From Callorhinus ursinus (lineage: Eukaryota > Chordata > Mammalia > Carnivora > Otariidae), in assembly GCF_003265705.1 (NCBI RefSeq), contig NW_020312904.1:3567140-3631139 (forward strand): 64,000 nucleotides of DNA, read 5' to 3'. Positions within the stretch are counted from its first letter, which is position 1; the number at the start of each line of letters is the position of its first letter. The notes beneath the pieces were generated by a model. It was not told the origin of the DNA and made no database searches. It saw only the letters and a program-made list of their open reading frames with translations. Shown here one piece after another: positions 59,900 through 64,000 of the stretch. A program made the position numbers and the translations under genes.

Positions 59900-62659
59900 G
59901 TTGGAAAACCACGAAGGGAGGCCAACTCTGTAGTTCCATGGAAGGTGTGCAAGTCTCAGAGAGGGACCTGGTCTGCCCCAGGCCATACAGGCTGCACGGG
60001 TCCCCTGGCTCCACCCCAAACAGAGGCTCCCTGAAGCTGGGCTTCCCAAACCCCCAGGGCTGGCCTGGGACAGAGCGGCCCAGCTCCAGTCCCATCACCC
60101 CGCACTCAGCTGGAGGTCCCGAAGCAAAGTCCCGGTGGAAAGTCAAAGCCAGGAAACTGCGCTCGAATGTTCTTCAGTGAGATCGTCCCAGGAAAAACAA
60201 GTTGCAGGAAGGCTTTGAGAACTTTTAGGCATATGCTAATTGGTAACTGAGGTCATGGGTCAGAGTAGACGGCGCAGGGAGCCTTGTTCCTGGGTGCAGG
60301 CTGGCTTACCTGGGAGTATGGTCCATGACACTCCTGCCGTTTCCTGGGAGGGCCGGCTGCCACTGTCCACTGCTAGGTGTCACCCCATGGAGAGGGGAGC
60401 TCGGGCAGAGTCCCCCCGTGCCCCGTGATCAATCTCATGAGGCGACAGGGGAGCCCATCCCCCAACACTCCAGAGACCCCCTGGGCCTCCTGTTTGGACC
60501 CCGTGGAGTGAGAAAGGCTTGGCATTGCTGGAAGGAGCTGCCCGCCAGGAAACCAGACAAGGATCCAGGGCCCAGAGAGAAGCCTCTGGGGGGAGGGAGC
60601 GCTGCGGGGCTCAGACGAGGCAGGCCACCCCACAGCTTTCTAAGCAGAATTCAACCCTCGTGATCTGACGGGCGGGGCTGGGGAAGGACTTCTGGAGGCA
60701 AGGCTGAAGGTCAGGAAAGCTCAGGGAGCTTGAGGGCCAGATTGAGGGGAGACCGTCCCAGTGTTCTTAGGCCAGCAGGGGTTTGGGTCTAAGTGTTCAG
60801 GGCCTTGAATATCAAGCCCGGGCCACTGACTCTGCTTCCACCCCTGGTGATCCTGGCCGTGGCCTGGTGACCCGGGGGTCAAATCAGTGGATGCTCTCAC
60901 ACTTCTCACTCTGGGCTTTCAGCTGCCACTACTGATTGTCCACGTAGTCAGGAAGACCTCTCCTCCATGGGCCCCACAGCCAGCACCTGCCCCCAGGCCT
61001 CCCAAAGGTGACAAGTGAAAGAATAAAATATTGAAGGATGAACCAAAGGATGAATAAGTGAATGAATGAGGGAAGGAGGGAGGGAGGGCAGAGGGGCAAG
61101 ACCCCAGGCCTTACCCATGTAGGACCCTGCCGGGGGCCACACAGGGCTCAGCCCAGGCTCTGATCTGCAGGGCCTCGCTGACTGCTGGCTTCTTGAACAC
61201 CCCAGCAGGTTGGAGTAGCCCATACTCAAATCCACAGGGCCCTGAGCCCCTTCCTTTCTTGGTGCACCTGCTCCCCCTGGGCCGACTGGCTCACTGTTCC
61301 TTGCCTAAGGTGACCTTCGAGTCCTCTCTGCTGGGCAAACTCCTACGCATCCTTCAAGACCGGGTCATGCATCCTCTCCTCCAGGAAGTCTCCAGTGCTG
61401 TGCAAACAAGGGCAGGAGCAGGGGCTCCAGGGTTGCCAGGGGTTGTGAGGGGCTATACTGTCGTTCGGCCAGCAGCAGCCCCAGGCGCCCACCCGAATGC
61501 AGGCCCGGAGCAGGGCCTGGGGGGCTTGCTTCTGGTGGGAGAGACTCCTGCACACGAGGGCCTGGCATGGTGGCAGAGTGTGGCCTCTACGTCCGTGCCT
61601 GGCCCTCCTGTTTCTGCCCAGACCTGGGGCTGGGCGGCCTAACCTCTGCAAGCCTCAGCTTTCTCTTCTGTAAAGTGGGAGTTTTCTAACCTCATGCTCC
61701 ATGAGGTCTAAATGGCCCAGGTAAGGAAGGTGGTGGACACAACCCCAGGTATAAAGGAAGCGCTTGGCTTCCCAAAGCCGTTGCTCCAGAGTGGGAGCTG
61801 TGGGCGGAGCAGTTAAACCCCAAAGATACATCGAACTTGAGAGTGTGAATGAGGCTCTTTGGACCCATGGCGGCTGCCGGGTCTGCCGCATAGGAGGCTC
61901 TTCCTCCTCCCTGCACCTGACCTTGCCGCGTTGGGCCCCGTGGCTCTCAGTTCCAGCAGGCCTGAGCCTCTCGGCGCGCAGGGTCCTCCTCAGCCTGGGG
62001 CCTGTGCACGCCCAAGGGAAAGCCCCTGGTTCCTTCACTCTCTCTGGCCTGTTGCTTCATCTGTACATGGGGCTTGTGCCCACCCTGCAGGGTAATCTCA
62101 GGGTTCTATGAGGTCCCAAGTGCCCCCACGCTGGTGGCGGCTGCAGGAACGATGTCAACAGGGCGATTTGACCTCTGTGGCCTCCCGTCTTTCTTCTCGA
62201 CGCAGTGAACGTTCTCTGACCCTTCTGGGTGTCCAGTAGGGCTGGGGACTGGGCGCGTGGGGGTCTCACAGGCTGGACCTGACGCCTGCCTCATGCCCTT
62301 CGGGTCTGGTGGGCCCGGGAAGTGGCCCTCTTGTCACAGGCCTGGGAGATTCCCCGGGTCCTCTCTGTGAGACCTCACAACCAGACAGCCACAGCTCCAC
62401 TCCCCTGAGCTACCAGGGCCTCCTGCCTTTTTCTGGGGATGACTTGGAGCTCCGGGGCGGGGGCAGGCGGGAGAGCCAGTGCTGGTGGGCCTCTGGCCTC
62501 AGGACAGAAGCTCCCCTCTGGGGCCTAGGCCTCCTCCTAGCCAGGCGGATAATCCCCACCAGCATTGTGGGAGCTGGAGCCGGGCCCTGGGAAGATGCCC
62601 CAGAGCCTCTGCTTGGGCCCAGGAGGGCGACCTCTGGGGTTTTCACTGGTTGCCCCACC
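59900..62659. other. Intergenic sequence with L2 tail and GAAT/GGGA repeat
   Basis: An L2 tail lies at 61265-61400. A degenerate tetranucleotide tract (GAAT, GGGA) lies at about 61018-61092. An unnamed old repeat lies at about 60670-60850 (GGCCTTGAATATCAAGCCCG). No gene recognised. Confidence 0.45.
61265..61400 (+). repeat. L2 LINE tail
   Basis: CTGGGCAAACTCCTACGCAT, CCTTCAAGACC and CTCTCCTCCAGGAAGTCTCC are the classic L2 3' wording on the plus strand. Confidence 0.8.
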
Positions 62660-62825
62660 CTTGGGGTATAATTGAGAAAGCAGCTTCCTTTTAATTAAAG
62701 CTCCGCAAAGGGTCTGAGCTCCCTAGGAAAGGGAAAGTGTAGATGCAGAATAATTAGCCAGACAAAAGGCAAATCCCCTTAGCATCTCCCCGGGCGATTG
62801 CAGGTTAATTGGTTGAGGCTCTAGC
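62660..62825. promoter_or_regulatory. Candidate distal enhancer (AT-rich conserved-looking element)
   Basis: In a GC-rich setting, 165 bases hold GGTATAATTGAGAAAG, CTTTTAATTAAAG (62688-62700), GCAGAATAATTAGCC (62747-62759), GACAAAAGGCAAATCCCCTT and GGTTAATTGGTTG (62803-62815). Four homeodomain-type TAATT cores in one block and the lack of repeat similarity are typical of vertebrate developmental enhancers. It lies about 13 kb past the WNT7B poly(A) site. Function is inferred. Confidence 0.45.
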
Positions 62826-63207
62826 CCGCCTGCCCGGGCCAGATACCCGGGCTTTCCCTAGCCTCCCGCCGCTCGCTGACCCTGAGGCCACACCTGCCCC
62901 ACTGTCCCGTGTGGGAACCCAGCAGGGGCTCCGGTTGCCCTCTGAACCGCCCCTGGCCTGCCAGGCCCTCTGCTCAGCCTCCTGGCCCCTCCCTTGTCAT
63001 ACCCCAGAGCCAGGGTGAGCCTGTGGGGCAGCCCTGGCTGGTCTCCCTGGAGCTCCTGCAGCCCTGGGCGGGCACGCTTTCCTGTGGCCCGTTCCAGCCA
63101 CAACACACCTCTCTGAACGTTTGCCTGGGCTGACCCCTCTGGCTGGCGGGCTCCCTTCCTCACCAACAACCCCAGCCCCAGGATAAGTCCTCCTGGCAGA
63201 GCCTCCC

Positions 63208-63295
63208 TGAGACAAACTTTATCCCCTGAAAACAAGCCTCCCCCGAGACAAGCCCCATCCCCTGAGACAAGCCCCATCCCCTGGGACAAGCCTCC
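63208..63295. repeat. Tandem repeat, unit about 19 bases
   Basis: The unit GAGACAAGCCCCATCCCCT recurs with drift four to five times (GAGACAAACTTTATCCCCT, GAAAACAAGCCTCCCCC, two near-perfect copies, GGGACAAGCC). Confidence 0.8.
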
Positions 63296-63954
63296 CACAA
63301 GCCTTTCCTGCGAGGTGCGGGCCCACATGCTCTCACAGCAGGTCCCTGTGCTACACATCTCCTCTCTCCAGCTCATCCCTGTCCTTATCTGTCCCCAGAT
63401 GTTGGAGCCATATCCCCAAGGACTCAGGGTCCAGCCCAGGCCCAGCACATAGCGGCTCCCAGGACCGCCAGGCCCCAGGCAAGGCTTTAGTGCCGGTTGT
63501 GAATGAGGAGCCGGGGAGGGCCCGGAGCGTCCCGCACCAGCCCAAACGCAGGCCAGGGAGAGAGGGCCGCCTTCCTGCCCATGCCCTCCGTCCGTAGGAG
63601 GGAGCTGGCTTGGAGAAACTGAAAGGTTCTCAGTGAGAAAGAAGGAAGGAAGGAGGGAGAAAGGGAGAGCAGACAGACTGGAGGGGGAAGGCCTGAGGAC
63701 CAGGCCGCAGCAGCTTCAGGATCCGCAGATCCCAGACGGGGCGAGGCCGGCTGGGGGGCCTTGGCTAAAATCATTCGGAAGCGCCCGTTTTCCTGCCCTG
63801 CTCTGTGAGGCCTTCCCCCAGCTGTGGCCCCTGGGTGGACCCCCCGAACCGCAACCCTACAACTGTGGTCAGAGCCAGAGGTGCCCAGGCCCGCATCTGT
63901 GGAGGCGATGAGGCCCACTGAGGTCAGGAGAGGTTCGGGTCAAGGTCACATGCT

Positions 63955-64000
63955 GAGCTGTGGAAGAGCAGGGGTGCAGCAGGGTGAGCTGTGGAAGAGC
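63955..64000. repeat. Tandem repeat at window edge, unit 31 bases
   Basis: GAGCTGTGGAAGAGC at 63955-63969 recurs exactly at 63986-64000 with a 16-base spacer. The repeat continues beyond the window or ends there; only one and a half units are visible. Confidence 0.6.

Larger units (their letters stand above)
62826..64000. other. Intergenic sequence with two tandem repeats
   Basis: Apart from the tandem repeats at 63208-63295 and 63955-64000 and a purine-rich GAAGGAAG tract at 63638-63672, nothing recognisable. Confidence 0.5.

Noticed and set aside
49713..64000. The 3' end of ATXN10, the expected convergent neighbour
   Set aside because: No frame on the minus strand shows a recognisable ATXN10 exon; in human the gap between the genes is, as I recall, much larger than this flank.
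1..64000. CRISPR arrays, operons, prophage or other microbial systems
   Set aside because: The window is mammalian: spliced WNT7B, CanSINEs, L1, L2, MIR and CpG islands. No direct-repeat-spacer array or bacterial gene layout is present.

Overview
This window is vertebrate nuclear DNA, almost certainly from a carnivoran mammal. It holds one recognisable protein-coding gene, WNT7B, on the + strand, as four coding exons plus an alternative first exon, followed by about 14 kb of downstream non-genic sequence. The carnivore assignment rests on three tRNA-Lys-derived CanSINE (SINEC) copies near 10.9, 34.4 and 59.7 kb. Their wording is closest to the type I associate with bears, seals and mustelids rather than the dog- or cat-specific subfamilies; that finer call is from memory.

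Layout. Positions 1-31 are the end of the 5' UTR and 32-102 is coding exon 1a (signal peptide). A CpG island follows to about 1.1 kb. A second CpG island at about 3.6-5.25 kb contains an alternative first exon (1b, coding 4360-4442) with its own promoter-like sequence. Both first exons end in the same phase and can join exon 2 (24826-25052). Exon 3 is 40851-41122. Exon 4 (47157-47636) carries the stop, and the 3' UTR runs to about 49712 with an AATAAA at 49692. The 1a form is 349 aa and the 1b form 353 aa; all splice sites are GT/AG and the frame is intact.

The introns and the 3' flank are GC-rich and hold mostly old, decayed repeats: L1 3'-end fragments, L2 tails, MIR pieces, MaLR-type LTR fragments, one DNA-transposon-like piece and simple repeats. 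Several short AT-rich islands inside this GC-rich background carry clusters of homeodomain, MEF2 or CCAAT-type motifs. They are the best candidates for regulatory elements of WNT7B; the strongest are at about 5.2-5.7, 15.9, 28.4, 35.3, 46.3 and 62.7 kb.

WNT7B makes a secreted, lipid-modified Wnt ligand acting in canonical beta-catenin signalling (CNS vasculature, lung, kidney, bone, skin). I found no second gene, no CRISPR or bacterial feature, and no evidence of a previously undescribed multi-gene system. The more interesting points concern WNT7B itself: two signal-peptide exons, an overlapping upstream ORF, a possible intronic polyadenylation product, a candidate antisense 3' end near 57.8 kb, and possible conserved non-coding elements.
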